DNA from: Rhabditoides inermis
Lineage: Eukaryota > Nematoda > Chromadorea > Rhabditida > Rhabditidae
DNA: 64,000 nucleotides
Reading direction: 5' to 3'
Assembly (NCBI GenBank): GCA_963966185.1
Contig: CAWZYM010000077.1
Location: forward strand, 216,001-280,000
A model generated the notes under the pieces. It did no database searches. It was given only the letters and a program-made list of their open reading frames with translations, and was not told the DNA's origin. Both the position numbers and the translations under genes were made by a program. Shown here piece by piece: positions 1 through 12,632 of the stretch (the first letter of the stretch is position 1; each line of letters begins with the position of its first letter).

Positions 1-1068
1 TAGGTGAATCGACCTAGAAAAAATCGATAGCCGCGATACCAGCTGCCTGTGACCTCATCTTCATGCCCAAATAGGCGAATGTACCCAAAATGCACCCAAA
101 ATTCATGATCTTCGATTTCTACAAAAATTGAATAGAAAGAAGATTACGTATAATAGATTATAGAAACTGGTTTCCTTTTTTGAAAAGTCACCAAATATGG
201 CGAATATGATCGACTTTTCGTACAGACAAGATAGAGGGTCCAATTTGTAAACTTAAGTTTTTATGAGCAAAAAAACCCTTCTGTCAAAGTTTCAGATCGA
301 TCGGACTTTGTCTTCATACAGTAATAGACATTTTCTGAGCGCGCGTTACTTGCTGAGGTCGCGCCCACCGGATTGCTCGCTACCAGCCGGCAGGTCAACC
401 GATCGATATCGAATAGTTGGCATTCGCAATCACTTACCCATATACACTCAGTTGTGTCTTTTTTGATAGGAATATGTCTAAATATAACAATAATGGATTG
501 AGTCAGTTGAAAAAGACAAAAATTTCTATGTTCAACGAATAAGTTTGACAAAACGAAAAGTTGAAGGTTGAAAGTTAAGTAAAATGTTTCGAGACGTCAA
601 TAGATAATAGATAGTGCTTTCCAACGATCAAATCAACTTTGAACTGTTTCAAACTTCTTCGCACGTGCGCACAACGTGTTAGGACGCGCCAGCCGGCTTC
701 TTTTCTCAAAGTCATTGTGAGCGTAATATAGAACTAACTATGTACTGCTTTTTTTCAGTTGAAACTTAGTTTTTAGTTTATTACTTGTACTCTTGTACAT
801 ATTCAGCCTGAAATTCCGCTTTTCAATGCAGTACAGTGTCGAATGGAAGTGAGGTGAGGTGAGAATCGAGTTCACCTTACATGTCATTTGGCAAGCACAG
901 GCGGTCAAACTATACTTTTAGAACGTGAGAGAATAGACAGTAGGAAGAGAAGACAGTAGAGAAGAGAGTAGTACTTTCTGTTTAAAAAAGTTTTTACATA
1001 ACTGTCTCTCGAAAGTCTCTAGAAAGTTGTTATCACCGCAGCGGGGACGTGAAAGTATACAAGAGAGA

Positions 1069-1073
<5 letters not shown>

Positions 1074-1117
<44 letters not shown>
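1074..1117. repeat. (GA)n microsatellite
   Basis: Uninterrupted GA dinucleotide tract inside the first composite-repeat copy. Similar tracts lie near 1293-1323, 2010-2060 and 3221-3251, and shorter interrupted ones near 5200-5275. They account for the low-complexity open frames in this region. Confidence 0.9.
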
Positions 1118-1120
<3 letters not shown>

Positions 1121-1290
1121 ATAGGAGAGAGAAAAGAGGAGATAGAAGGGAGAGTAGACATAACTGTCTCTCGAAAGTCGCAGTGACTACTGCAGATGTG
1201 AGAATAGAAGAGTAGACAGAAGGTACCATATTACTGTCTCTAGAAAGTTGTTGTCACCGCAGCGGGGACGTGAAAGTATACAAGAGAGAG

Positions 1291-1328
<38 letters not shown>

Positions 1329-1998
1329 AGAGAATAGGAGAGAGAAAAGAGGAGATAGAAGGGAGAGTAGACATAACTGTCTCTCGAAAGTCGCAGTGAC
1401 TACTGAAGATGTGAGAATAGAAGAGTAAACAGAAGGTGCCATAGTACTGTCTCTAGAAAGTTGTTGTCACCGCAGCGGGGACGTGAAAGTATACAAGAGA
1501 GAAAATAGGAGAAAGAGAAAGAAAATAGGAGAGAGAAAAGAGGAGAAAGAAGGGAGAGTAGACATAACTGTCTTTCGAAAGTCGCAGTGATAGTGTTTAA
1601 TGCAGATGTGAGAGTGAGAGTGGAAGAGGTGACGAGAGGTGAAAGTAGACAGAAGACAACATAGTAATCTCTCTAAAAGTTGTTGCCACAGTAAAAGATA
1701 AAGATACAGTAGACAAACAAGAGCATAGTATTAGTATTGTCTCTAGAAAGTTGACAGTACCCACTAGAGAATATAATACTGATTCTAGAGAATATAAAAA
1801 CATAGTAATGTCTCTATAAAGTTGTTGTCACAGTACATAGAAGAAAAAGAAAAAGTAGACAAACAAGAGCATAGTATTAGTATTGCCTCTAGAAAGTTGA
1901 CAGTAGACAATAAAGAATATAATACTGTTTCTAGAGAATATCATACTGAGAGAGAAAGAGAAAAAGAGAAAAAGATGCGAGACAGTGGGAGAGAGAGA

Positions 1999-2055
<57 letters not shown>

Positions 2056-3207
2056 GAGAGATAGGGGAGAGTAGAACTGTGTCGAGGAAAGAGAGAGAGA
2101 GAGAGAGGGGGGGGCGGGGGAAAAGAAGAGGATGAAACAACAAAATGCACCCAAAATTCATGATCTTCGATTTCTATAAAAATTGAACACAAGAAAGATT
2201 ACGTATAATAGATTATAGAAACTGGTTTACTTTTTTGAAAAGTCACCAAATATGGCGAATACGATCGACTTTTCGTACAGACGAGATAGAGGGTCCAATT
2301 TGTAAACTTAAGCTTTTATGGGCAAAAAAGCACTTCTGTCAAAGTTTCAGATCGATCGGACTTTGTCTTCATACAGTATTAGACATTTTCTGAGTGCGCG
2401 TTATTTGCTGGGGTCGCGCCCACCGGATTGCTCGTTGCCAGCCGCCAGGTCAAATTATCGATATCGAATACTTGGCATTCGCAATCACTGACCCATATCC
2501 ACTCAGTTGTGTCTTTTTTGATAAGATTTTGTCTATATATAACAATAATGGATTGAGTCAGTTGAAAAAAAAGACAAAACTTGTAGCTTCAACTAATAAT
2601 TTCCACGAAACGACGAGTTTAAGGTTCTAAAAGACAAGGAAAGTGTTTCATGACAAGTTCAGTCAATATATTATGTTTTGTGAAGATCAATCCAATTTCA
2701 AACTCTCTCAAGTTACTTCAGACATGCGCACAACGAGTTAGGGCGCGCCAGCCGGCTTATTTTCTTTCAGCTGTATCATCTCGAAGTCATTGTAGACGTG
2801 AAATAGAAATATGGACTGTTTTCTTTTTGTTGGTTGAAACTACATAGGTTTTGAGTTCATTAGTTGAACAAATTAAGCCTGAAATTCCGCTTATTGATGC
2901 AGTACAGTGGTACAGTGTCGAGTGGAAGTGAGGTGAGGTGAGAATCGAGTTCACCTTACATGTCATTTGGCAAGCACAGGCGGTCGAATTATGTTTTTTA
3001 GAACGTGAGAGAGTAGACAGCAGGGAGAGTAGACAGTAGACAGAAGAGAGTAGTAGTAAAAAAGTTGTTTTCACATAACTGTCTCTCGAAAGTCGCAGTG
3101 ACTGCTGCAGACGTGAGAGTAGAATAGTGGATAAAAGGTGCCATAGTACTGTCTCTAGAAAATTGTTGTTACCGATGCGGTTACGTGAGAGTAGACAAGA
3201 AAAAGAC

Positions 3208-3256
<49 letters not shown>

Positions 3257-3869
3257 AGAGAAGGAGAGAGGAGGGAGAGTAGACATAACTGTCCATTGAA
3301 AGTGGCAGTGACTGCTGCAGACGTGAGAGTAGAAGAGAAGATAAAAGGTGCCATAGTACTGTCTCTAGAAAATTGTTGTCACCGATGCAGAGACGTGAGA
3401 AAAGACAAGAGAGTGAGAGAGAGAAAAAGAGAAGGAAGAGAAAAAGAGAGAGAGAGAGAGAGAGAGAGAAGATAGGAGAGAGGAAGAAGAGGAGATATAA
3501 CTGTCTCTCCATAGTCGCAGTGACTGCTGCAGACGTGAGAGTAGAAGAGTAGACAGAAGGTGCCATAGTACTGTCTCTAGAATTTTGTTGTCACCGCTGC
3601 GGAGACGTGAGAATAGAGATAAAAGATAGTGAGAAAGAGAGAGAGGGAGGTGGAGAGAGGAAGAGAGAGAGAGAGAGAGGGAAAGAGGTATGGGAGAGAT
3701 ATGGAGGAAGGGGAAGTAATGAGTTGAAAATAGATAAGACTAGAAAGAAAACAGAAGAAAAAAGTAGGTGAGAGATAGTTGAAACAGACAGAACTTGAAA
3801 ATAGATACATGTTTCTACGCAAAAAGCAACTATTTTTTTCTATTTTGTCTATTCGTGTATCTTGTATGC

Positions 3870-3909
3870 CTAGTGCGGAGGCGCGCGACAGCGCGCCGGA
3901 GCGCTAGTC
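3870..3909. repeat. 40-bp GC-rich hairpin element, copy 1
   Basis: The 40 bases are quasi-palindromic. The arms begin and end with CTAG, and an inner GGCGCGC/GCGCGCC stem closes a GACA loop. An identical 40-mer is at 5843-5882. A GC-rich hairpin close to a terminal CTAG recalls the 3' end of Helitron elements (CTRR with an upstream hairpin), but no Helitron 5' end or Rep/helicase gene is visible, so the assignment is open. Confidence 0.6.
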
Positions 3910-5842
3910 CCCCTTTCATACTAAAATTTACTATGGTGTCTGTCTGTCTGTCCGTCCTTCCGGAGAGATATCTCTTTTCAAAGTCTACTCTAACTACTCA
4001 TTCTTTCCAAAAAGTTTCTTCAATACCTGAGAACGCAAAATTCCAAATATCTCGTCAATAGCGATCTCCTAATCATAGTTATCACCTAATCTCTTAACTA
4101 TGGAGAAAAATTTCAAAATACTTCAATTAGATCCAAATTTGGAGAGTAGGTGAATCGACCTAGAAAAAGTCGATAGCCGCGATACCAGCTGCCTGTGACC
4201 TCATCTTCATGCCCAAATAGGCGAATGTACCCAAAATGCACCCAAAATTCATGATCTTCGATTTCTATAAAAATTGGATAGAAGAAAGATTAGGTATAAT
4301 AGATTATAGAAACTGGTTTCTTTTTTTGGAAAGTCAACAAATATGGCGAATATGATCGACTTTTCGTACAGACGAGATAGAGGGTCCAATTTGTAAACTT
4401 AAGCTTTTATGGGCAAAAAAGCCCTTCTGTCAAAGTTTCAGATCGATCGGACTTTGTCTTCATACAGTATTAGACATTTTCTGAGCGCGCGTTACTTGCT
4501 GGGGTCGCGCCCACCGGATTGCTCGCTACCAGCCGGCAGGTCAACCGATCGATATCGAATAGTTGGCATTCGCAATCACTGATCCATATTCACTCAGTTG
4601 TGTTTTTTTTTTGATAGGAATATGTGTAAATATAACAATAATGAATTGAGTCAATTGAAAAAGACAAAACTTCTATCTTCAACGAACAACTTTGACAAAA
4701 CGAAAAGTTGAAGGTTGAAAGTTAAGTAAAATGTTTCGAGACGTCAATAGATAGTGATTTCTAACGATAAAATCATTCTCAAACTGTTTCAAACTTCTTC
4801 ACACGTGCGCACAACGTGTTAGGGCGCGCCAGCCGGCTTCTTTTCTCGAAGTAATTGTAGACGTAATATAGAACTATGTACTGCTTCTTTTTTTAGTTGA
4901 AACTAAGTTTTGAGTTTATTACTTGTACTCTGGTACATATTCAGCCAGAAATTCCGCTTTTTGATGCAGTACAGTGTCGAGTGGAAGTGAGGTGAGGTGA
5001 AAATTGAGTTCACCTTACATGTCATTTGGCAAGCACAGGCGGTCAAATTATATTTTTGAACGTGAAAGAGTAGACAGTAGGGAGAGAAGACAGTATAGAA
5101 GAGATTAGTATTTTTTGTTTAAAAAAGTTTTTACATAACTGTCTCTCGAATGTCGCAGTGACTACTTGTCACCGAAGAGGGGACATGAAAGTATACAAGA
5201 TAGAGAATAGGAGAGAGAGGGGGGGGGGAAGAATAGGAGAGAGAAAAAAGGAGAGAGAAAAGAGGAGAGAGAAGGGAGAGTAGACTAATAATAACTGTCT
5301 CTCGAAAGTCGCATTGATAGTGATTACTGCAGATGTGAGAGTGAGAGTGGAAGAGGTGACGAGAGGTGAAAGTAGACAGAAAAAACATAGTAATGCCTCT
5401 AGAAAGTTGTTATCACAGTAGAATAAAAAGATGCAGTAGACAAACAAGAGCATTGTACTAGTATTGTCTCTAAAAAGTTGACAGTAGACAATAGAGAATA
5501 TAATACTGTTTCTAGAGAATATAATACTGAGAGAGAAAAAGAGAAAGAGATAGCGAGACAGTGGGAGAGGGAGAAGAGATAGAGGAGAGATAAGGAGAGT
5601 AGACAGAACAGTGTAGAGGAGAAAGAGATGGGGCGGTGTACATTTGTGAAACATAAAATGAGTGAAAAAGAAGTAGGAGAGATAGTTAGAAAATACAAAA
5701 AAATTAAAAAGCTACATATACAAAATATGAACACTTCAACTACAACCTTAGCATGTATGTATCTTCGCAAGAGTCATTAGAGAGCAATCAACTATCAAAC
5801 ATGCAAGACGAACTATTCTTCTATTTTTCTATTTTTGTATAA

Positions 5843-5882
5843 CTAGTGCGGAGGCGCGCGACAGCGCGCCGGAGCGCTAGTC
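5843..5882. repeat. 40-bp GC-rich hairpin element, copy 2
   Basis: Identical to the 40-mer at 3870-3909. It marks the right edge of the third composite-repeat copy and abuts a 42-bp minisatellite. Confidence 0.6.
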
Positions 5883-6175
5883 TCCTATCGTAACACTTAT
5901 CTTTGCAAGAAGATCAAATTATTCTCCTACCGTAACACTTATCTTTGCCAGAAGATCAAATTATTCTCCTACCGTAAAACTTATTTTTGCAAAAAGATCA
6001 AACTATTCTCCTATCGTAACACATATCTTTGCAAGAAGATCACATTATTCTCCTACCGTAACACTTATTTTTGCAAGAAGATCACATTATTCTCCTACCG
6101 TAACACTTATCTTTACAAGAAGGTCAAATTATTCTCTCACCGTAACACTTATTTTTGCAAGAAGATCGATTTATT
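5883..6175. repeat. 42-bp minisatellite, locus 1 (about 7 copies)
   Basis: About seven units of 42 bp, each carrying ATTCTCCTACCGTAA followed by CACTTATCTTTGCAAGAAG with small substitutions. Half of the unit (GATCAAATTATTCTCCTACC plus GTAA) is the same as in the minisatellites at 36.5-36.75 kb and 47.0-47.8 kb. The other half is locus-specific. Confidence 0.85.
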
Positions 6176-6251
6176 CTTGATAGTGAGAGTTATCCGTTGA
6201 TACGTTACTTTTTTTGCCAAAAGCGTCGTTTTGTTGATCACATTATTTATA

Positions 6252-6971
6252 TCGAGAGAGTTGGATGCATAGCACAAACGTAGACGAGTCTGCTGATGAG
6301 TCGCGTGGCTTGTGTATCGGAAGTCTGAGATTCGAGAGAGTTGGATGCATAGCACAAACGTAGACGAGTCTGCTGATGAGTCGCGTGGCTTGTGTATCGG
6401 AAGTCTGAGATTCGAGAGAGTTGGATGCATAGCACAAACGTAGACGAGTCTGCTGATGAGTCGCGTGGCTTGTGTATCGGAAGTCTGAGATTCGAGAGAG
6501 TTGGATGCATAGCACAAACGTAGACGAGTCTGCTGATGAGTCGCGTGGCTTGTGTATCGGAAGTCTGAGATTCGAGAGAGTTGGATGCATAGCACAAACG
6601 TAGACGAGTCTGCTGATGAGTCGCGTGGCTTGTGTATCGGAAGTCTGAGATTCGAGAGAGTTGGATGCATAGCACAAACGTAGACGAGTCTGCTGATGAG
6701 TCGCGTGGCTTGTGTATCGGAAGTCTGAGATTCGAGAGAGTTGGATGCATAGCACAAACGTAGACGAGTCTGCTGATGAGTCGCGTGGCTTGTGTATCGG
6801 AAGTCTGAGATTCGAGAGAGTTGGATGCATAGCACAAACGTAGACGAGTCTGCTGATGAGTCGCGTGGCTTGTGTATCGGAAGTCTGAGATTCGAGAGAG
6901 TTGGATGCATAGCACAAACGTAGACGAGTCTGCTGATGAGTCGCGTGGCTTGTGTATCGGAAGTCTGAGAT
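6252..6971. repeat. Nine identical 80-bp satellite units
   Basis: Nine head-to-tail copies of exactly 80 bp (720 bp), identical to each other by eye. Each unit contains GTTGGATGCATAGCAC and TCTGCTGATGAGTCGCG. Because 80 is not a multiple of three and the unit lacks minus-strand stops in any frame, all three minus frames stay open across the array. These long frames are a by-product of the repeat and not evidence for a protein. Identity between units implies very recent amplification or homogenisation. Confidence 0.95.
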
Positions 6972-8323
6972 TTCTTGCAGAAGTTCTGCGCAACAAGCAC
7001 TAAAAGAAGTAACATGATAACAATCTCGTTACAAACTCTTGACACAACTGAAGTAATTACACCCTACAAAATACAGATTACACATTACATTACACGGATG
7101 TTTTCGAAATTGTTTTTGTCGGGGGAAAGCATCAAAACACAAACAAAACATCTTTTCGTGTTCCCAAACTGGGTTTCTTCGCTGCGTCACGTGATTCACT
7201 AATTTATAAAATCTGCTAACCTCACCCTTGGAAAGTAGTGCATGCTTTCTTCTCCATCCACTTCTTCTTCTCCTCTTCCTCCTTCTCTCCACTTTTCTCC
7301 TGTGATCCGCAACACAGAGACAGGCGGCGCGCGCCTCGCGATTTATGTGCCTCCGAGGGGGAGAAGGAGCAGGGAGGAGGAGGAGGAGCAGACGGGAGCA
7401 GACAGGTCGGGAATACACCTAAATCACTCGGAGGGGAGGCAAGCGAGTGCGACAGTGAAATATGAGCGAGGCGGCTTACGGTAGAGATTTGTTTTATTAG
7501 TCTCAAGCACTGGTCAGGATAGGGTTAGCCTTGTTTATCCACATATTTTTCATCCTTGTATTTTATCGTTATTAGTTCCGTGGAAATTACAGATTCAACA
7601 AGCAAGACTGCTTCAACGTAGCTTTATCACTTGCACAAACACAATTTTGATCATAGGTGAAATCTCTGGACACAAAGAAAAAACACGAAAATGTATCGAC
7701 CACAAAATCTCACAGAAGTCGGGAGGAAATAAGACATAATGGAAAAGTAAAAGCGGACGCTACACTGTCGAATGAGAGAGAGAGAGAACGGAGAGAACCT
7801 TGTGTCTAGAAAGAGAAGAGTGGACCTTGTGTGAAAAGAACGAAACCATGTAAGGGAGCAGTCGTCTACCGTATGCTACAGTACCTACCCTGTGTAAGTG
7901 GTACAAAAGTGGTGAGAGACATGTCTATAAATGCGGGGAAATGAACTAGCGTAACCCTGGAGTAGGGGGAAGGAAGGGAGAGGGGGGGGGGATAAAGCTG
8001 GGATGTGTCGGGGCTAGGCCATTCTAGAACTGGTTGGAGAGAATGAAGGAGCGTGGGAATTGAAGATGCGCGAACGGAGCCAGTGCGCCCGGAGGAAACG
8101 CCATCATCTGGGAGGACGGCTTGTCCTGCAAACACACACATCACTCATGTCTATTACCTAAATGTATAATATAACGTGTGCCCCATTTCCCTAGGAATCC
8201 GCCTCGATACATGTCTCAAGAGCGTTTGAAATAAGTGACAATGCGGGACAGGATGGCAGGTGTGTGAAAAGCGTAACGGAGAGGGAAATATAGGGGAGAG
8301 AGAGAGAAAGAGAAAGAGAAAGG

Positions 8324-8364
<41 letters not shown>

Positions 8365-8573
8365 GAAAGACAACATTTGTCGAATGTGAATGACACTACC
8401 GAGACAGGATGGGTGATTGATTCGTACGTGGATTGAAGTGTCTTTTACGAATCTTACAATTACATCTAGACTCTTTTTCCTTGTCAGTATTAAATTCCCG
8501 AAAAGAGTTACTGAGTGAGTTCTAATTGTTCACAAATTGAAGTTGGCGAAGAAGTAAACTAGGACACATTTGT
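6972..8573. other. Gene-free region downstream of the lin-39-like gene
   Basis: No supportable gene. It holds a short Ser/Arg-rich-looking GC patch around 7240-7480, a TACCGTA-type motif cluster near 7868-7890 and a GA tract at about 8300-8366. It includes the presumed 3' UTR of the Hox gene that ends at 8574. Confidence 0.5.
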
Positions 8574-8886
8574 CTAACAAGGCAAAGGGACGATGTTCGC
8601 ATTGAGGTGATTGTTTGAATCCCCCACTTTGTTCTCTTTCTTGTGCTTCATCCTTCGGTTCTGGAACCAGATCTTCACTTGTCGCTCCGTCAACATCAAC
8701 GAATGCGCGATCTCGATGCGGCGCTTCCTGAACCAGCATAACGGTGACGTCATATGACGTCATAGGTTGTGCCCACCTGGTGAGGTACTTGTTGAAGTGA
8801 AACTCCTTCTCCAATTCCAGCACCTGATTGCGAGTGTAGGCGGTACGCTGTCGCTTCTCCCCACGAGAACCACCTAGAGAGGGTGT

Positions 8887-8922
<36 letters not shown>

Positions 8923-11900
8923 GAGAGAGAGAGAGGAAGAGAGAGAAGCAGTGATAGAGAGGGAGAGAGCGAGAGCGAGAGAAAGAAAGAGAGAGGGAAA
9001 AGTGTGTGTGTGAGAGAGAGAGAGATAGGGTGAGGGAGAGATTCGTAGTTGCTGATCTCATTTTCATAGACACCTGTGTCCCCGTCTTCCACTCGCATAA
9101 ATCAGTGGCGAGTCGCCATCTATCATCTCTCCAGTGTTGCATATCCGCCCCCCTCAGACAACCATAAATATTTTGCCACCCTCTCCGCCGGCTGTAAATA
9201 TCCCCCGCGCGTCCGCTCGGCAGATCGGTCCGTACCCCACGCTGCGCTCTCTTCATTATCCACACTCTCTCGCCACCCTCTTTTTCTAGTCGCATTTAGG
9301 AAAAATAGATATACGAGTGGTGGTCCGTTTACAGTTCGTTAGATTTAGGGGACCATCTTGGCCCGGTTTCGCGGACGATTGGTTATTCTGCAATGATGAT
9401 ATGCGTGGCTTTTCGATGGTCCGTTTACAATTTGTCCCGATTGTGTGAGGAAACATTTCTAAGAGGTTGGTAATGGTTGGGATCGCAGTCGATTAATCGT
9501 CTCTGCCGGGGCTAACAGTTCCCACACATCTGGTCGGCCGACGCCGACAAATGAGCCTTCGCAACATATGCACACCAATCAATCACCTGCGCCAAAGCAA
9601 ATCGCTTCTGCAACCAACACACATTTCACCCTTGTCTGTATGGCAAAAAATTGTGAGCCTCGAGTTTTCCACAAGACCACCTAGCGAGCAGAAATGCGGT
9701 TTCCTCCAATTCTAGAAACAAGTAGGTGTTGTTGCTGTCGTCTCAGCGGGAGACTGAAGGTGAGGGGGAGATAGCTGATACGCAGTCGGGTAATGACAAA
9801 TGATACGCAGCGGGAGTCGGGACGCTGGGCAAAAACACGAGATCGCATGAGCGATCGACTCCGCCACTCGCGCGCCTCTTTCATCTCACCGCCGCCCTGA
9901 GGGCATCCACTGATCTGCCAGTCGGCGGCGGCCGGGCAGATCGATCATCGATTCGCGGGTAGATCAATGCGGCCGCAGCGGTCACAACATTGTGAGGCTA
10001 TGAGTGATCGACACAACTGTCACTAGCATACCTGACTGGATGGAACTAATCCCCCTTGTTCCGTCACTCTCACAAATCCCTAACAAAAAAAACCAAGTAG
10101 TACTCTGTGCAATTGGACGCCGTCTTCTGGGTACTGGCAATTGCCGTCTGATTGCCGTCTCGGGTCCCGCCGCGAATGATTGCGCCGCGGCACGCGAACA
10201 CCGGATACGGTGGTGACACGCTAATTAAGCTGATTACCAAGTAACGCGGCAAAGTGAGTGGAAAACATTGCGTGTCATTCTCGGGTACAGTACCCCCATG
10301 TAGATATGACAAGTCGGCTCCCGGCTGCAGCCATCTTTCTCGTTCACAGCTCTCGCCACTCGGCCCTCTCGCGTCTGCACCTCCCAGATCACACACTCTC
10401 TCGCCACTCTCTCACCTATCCACTTGATAGATCACATCTCATGCGAGATCGATCGATTCACTCAAGCCAGCTACACAGACAAGCCGACTACCGTAGACAA
10501 GAGAGAAAAGTGAAAAGGTGAAATATATGTGACAACACATGTGACAAGGGAGGTGCGGTAAAGGGGCGAGCCGCCAACCGGTCAGCCACGCTTCACAACC
10601 TTCCAATTCGAGGTGACAAGCTATGCTGCGGACAAAAGTCGAAGAAGCAGAAAGAGTCATTGGACATGCAGTATTTGTAACAACCAAGTAAATTGGTTTC
10701 AGGAGGATTGGACACCGGCCTCTGTCAGTGGTGGAATTCGAATGGACAGGCGATACAGATAGAGCATGTGTGTCTCACCAGTGGTGGAGTGGACCCTTGT
10801 CATCCAGGGGAAGACTGTGGCCCCGGCCAGCGCAGCCTTGTCCGCATCCGCCTCATCCTCCTCATCCTCATCCACATCATCGTCCGCCTCCTGAAAACAA
10901 TCAATCGATATTCCGATCGATACCACTCACGGTGGCTAGTGGTTTCTTGTCCTTATCCTTCCAGTCTGGCTCGGCAGATGACGATGCTGTGGGGGCAGTG
11001 GAAGAAGAGGAAGCGCCATAGCATAGAGACTGGAAAGAGACACGGTCAGCGAGGAGGGAAACATGTTCAATCATTCAATGATTTGTTCGCACTCCATTTC
11101 TTCACTATATTTCACTGTTCTTATTGTGAGAGACTTTGTTCGAAGCATGCGAGTCGAAATGCCCCGAAGGCATGAAACGACGGGGGATGCGCGATCGATA
11201 TACGCCGTGGCCGCTCTTGGCAAGAAGGAGTGAGTGGAAGAGAGATCATGCGGTTTTGGAACTCGTTAAAATATAAAATACACGTAACTTTCATGTATTG
11301 GTTTGAGTTTATCGATTCGATCTCACAATAAAGGATTGTGAGCGCGCACTTCCGCATAGCGAAAAAAATCGACACGAGCAAAAAAGAATAATCGATGTAG
11401 AAGTGAATGATATTGAATGCATTCATGCAAAGTTGCAAAGTGAAGTAGTGGAGTGGGAGAAGGTTGGAAGAAGCTGGAAGCATGAATCCACGCAGCCATC
11501 TATCAGATCCCGCGGCCGCCACGCCGTGATTAATTCGTCTTGTCAGAGCCGGAGAAAGAGCCAATTCAACTATGAGATGGAATGATAGAATGAATACACA
11601 CACAGGGCACAGCCTGATCCGAGTGGCCGACTGTCCGCCACCACACAATTCAAATCACACGAATCGACCAGCCCAAATCGGGAGATGGACACGTCGATAA
11701 CACTGGATGCGCGCCCAAAACCACAACGAACCACCAGCACCAAGCGAACCGAGACAATCAATCAATATTCAATCGATAATCGAACGATCGCCTACTTCTG
11801 CACTGGGCGCTCCTTGTTGCGTCTGAGCGGCGGGGAGGGAGGGAAAGGCCAAACCGGGAGGGAAGTACTGCTGGTCATAGAAGTAGCTCATCTGATTTTG

Positions 11901-11930
11901 AAGGCCGTTCGGGAATCCCTCTGACGTCAT
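8574..11930 (-). CDS. lin-39: Hox transcription factor, LIN-39-like (Dfd/Scr group)
   Basis: DNA-binding Hox protein of the central class, expected in the nucleus and, by homology to LIN-39, patterning the mid-body. I read five exons: 11930-11796, 11029-10931, 10890-10779, 8873-8777 and 8727-8574, giving 198 residues. The exon 3/4 join supplies a Pbx/Exd-binding hexapeptide FPWM in [20 protein letters not shown]. The homeodomain follows directly, beginning [19 protein letters not shown] and ending in helix 3 with [19 protein letters not shown] 49-bp intron splits the homeodomain just after YLT. An acidic Asp/Glu stretch precedes the hexapeptide. RMKHKKEN and the hexapeptide spacing resemble C. 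elegans LIN-39 more than other nematode Hox proteins. The protein is shorter than C. elegans LIN-39 (about 250). The start codon sits immediately after a splice acceptor. A 1.9-kb intron separates hexapeptide and homeobox exons. Confidence 0.9.
8874..10778 (-). other. 1.9-kb intron of the lin-39-like gene
   Basis: The large intron between hexapeptide and homeobox exons contains (GA)n near 8888-8920 and 9014-9025 and many GATCGATC-type motifs. Two copies of a CACTCTCTCGCCAC-type motif lie near 9260 and 10390. No open frame in it resembles a protein. Its size compared with the 49-bp homeobox intron makes it a candidate location for enhancers. Confidence 0.6.
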
Positions 11931-11932
11931 CT
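11931..11932 (-). other. Splice acceptor abutting the lin-39-like start codon
   Basis: ATTCCAG directly precedes the ATG, leaving no 5' UTR in that exon. This fits either spliced-leader addition or an upstream 5'-UTR exon. Confidence 0.6.
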
Positions 11933-12571
11933 GGAATGATTATGATTAGAGGTGTTAGAGGGGGGGGGATGAGATGAGGGAGAGTGGATGAGAGATGGAC
12001 TGCGGCGGGGCGCGACGCGCAAGCCCCGCCCACTCGACGCTGATTGGCGGAGAGGGGGCAAGGCTGACTGTGAGAAGCACGGTTCGCGAAAACGGATTGT
12101 TGCGAACATAAAATATTGCAAATACCTCCTCATATTACGGAAAAGTTTTATAGATGACACTTGCGTAAAGATTGTATTTGATCGTAGTTGCAGATAAGGA
12201 AGAATGCGAAGAAAAGCCATACGGTGACAGAACTCAGACCCTCAGACGCTTAGAAGTAGTGAGATGAGGACGAAGTCATCAGCGATGGTACGGACAAAGC
12301 TTATAAACAATTTCAAAGTAACATGATTATGGCATTTAGCAGTGTGTAACAAGGACAGTGTGAAAAGAAGTGAACGGAATATTGCTAGTTGCAGATGATT
12401 TCGCAATTGGTCCGCATTTTCCTAATCTTCTCTTTTATTGACGGTCACAGTGAATTCAAATTGCACATAGTTACAATTACAATGCGAAAAGCTCATATTT
12501 CTGGAAATACTCCAGTACAAGTAGAATCGAGCGATTAGTGGTCAACACGAATGAGAGTCATCTGATCTGCC

Positions 12572-12572
<1 letters not shown>

Positions 12573-12628
<56 letters not shown>
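12573..12628. repeat. (GA)n microsatellite
   Basis: Perfect GA tract of more than 50 bp in the Hox intergenic region. Confidence 0.95.

Positions 12629-12632
<4 letters not shown>

Larger units (their letters stand above)
1..5882. repeat. Composite long repeat in three copies (about 1-2142, 2143-4146, 4147-5882)
   Basis: The sequence beginning at 1 reappears almost unchanged at 4147. A copy lacking the first ~86 bases begins at about 2143. Each copy has a unique-looking left half of roughly 800 bp, including a GC-rich patch (near 361, 2412 and 4504). It is followed by a right half made of (GA)n tracts separated by a shared module containing ATAACTGTCTCTCGAAAGTC and CAGCGGGGACGTGAAAGTAT. No open frame resembles a transposase, polymerase or helicase; the long Leu/Ser-rich frames are translated (GA)n. 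I read this as non-coding, partly tandem repeated DNA, either a satellite or a non-autonomous mobile element. Copy 1 may extend left of the window. Confidence 0.8.

Noticed and set aside
918..3822. Leu/Ser/Phe-rich and Arg/Glu-rich open frames at 0.9-3.8 kb
   Set aside because: They are translations of (GA)n/(CT)n tracts in the composite repeat, without any protein-like segment.
5883..6175. CRISPR-like array
   Set aside because: The 42-bp units are a contiguous minisatellite with no unique spacers of constant length, in a eukaryotic genome.
6252..6971. Hammerhead ribozyme in the 80-bp satellite
   Set aside because: CTGATGAG is present, but the downstream element reads CGGAAG rather than CGAAA and the stem II bases flanking it do not pair, so the catalytic core cannot be completed.
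6149..7045. Long minus-strand open frames (up to 298 codons) across the 80-bp array
   Set aside because: They are open in all three frames because the 80-bp unit has no stops on that strand; there is no start context, domain or codon bias, so they are a repeat artefact.
7868..7895. mir-10/mir-57-like seed (TACCCTGT) near the Hox gene
   Set aside because: The bases after TACCCTGT do not match the family and no foldback precursor is visible around it.
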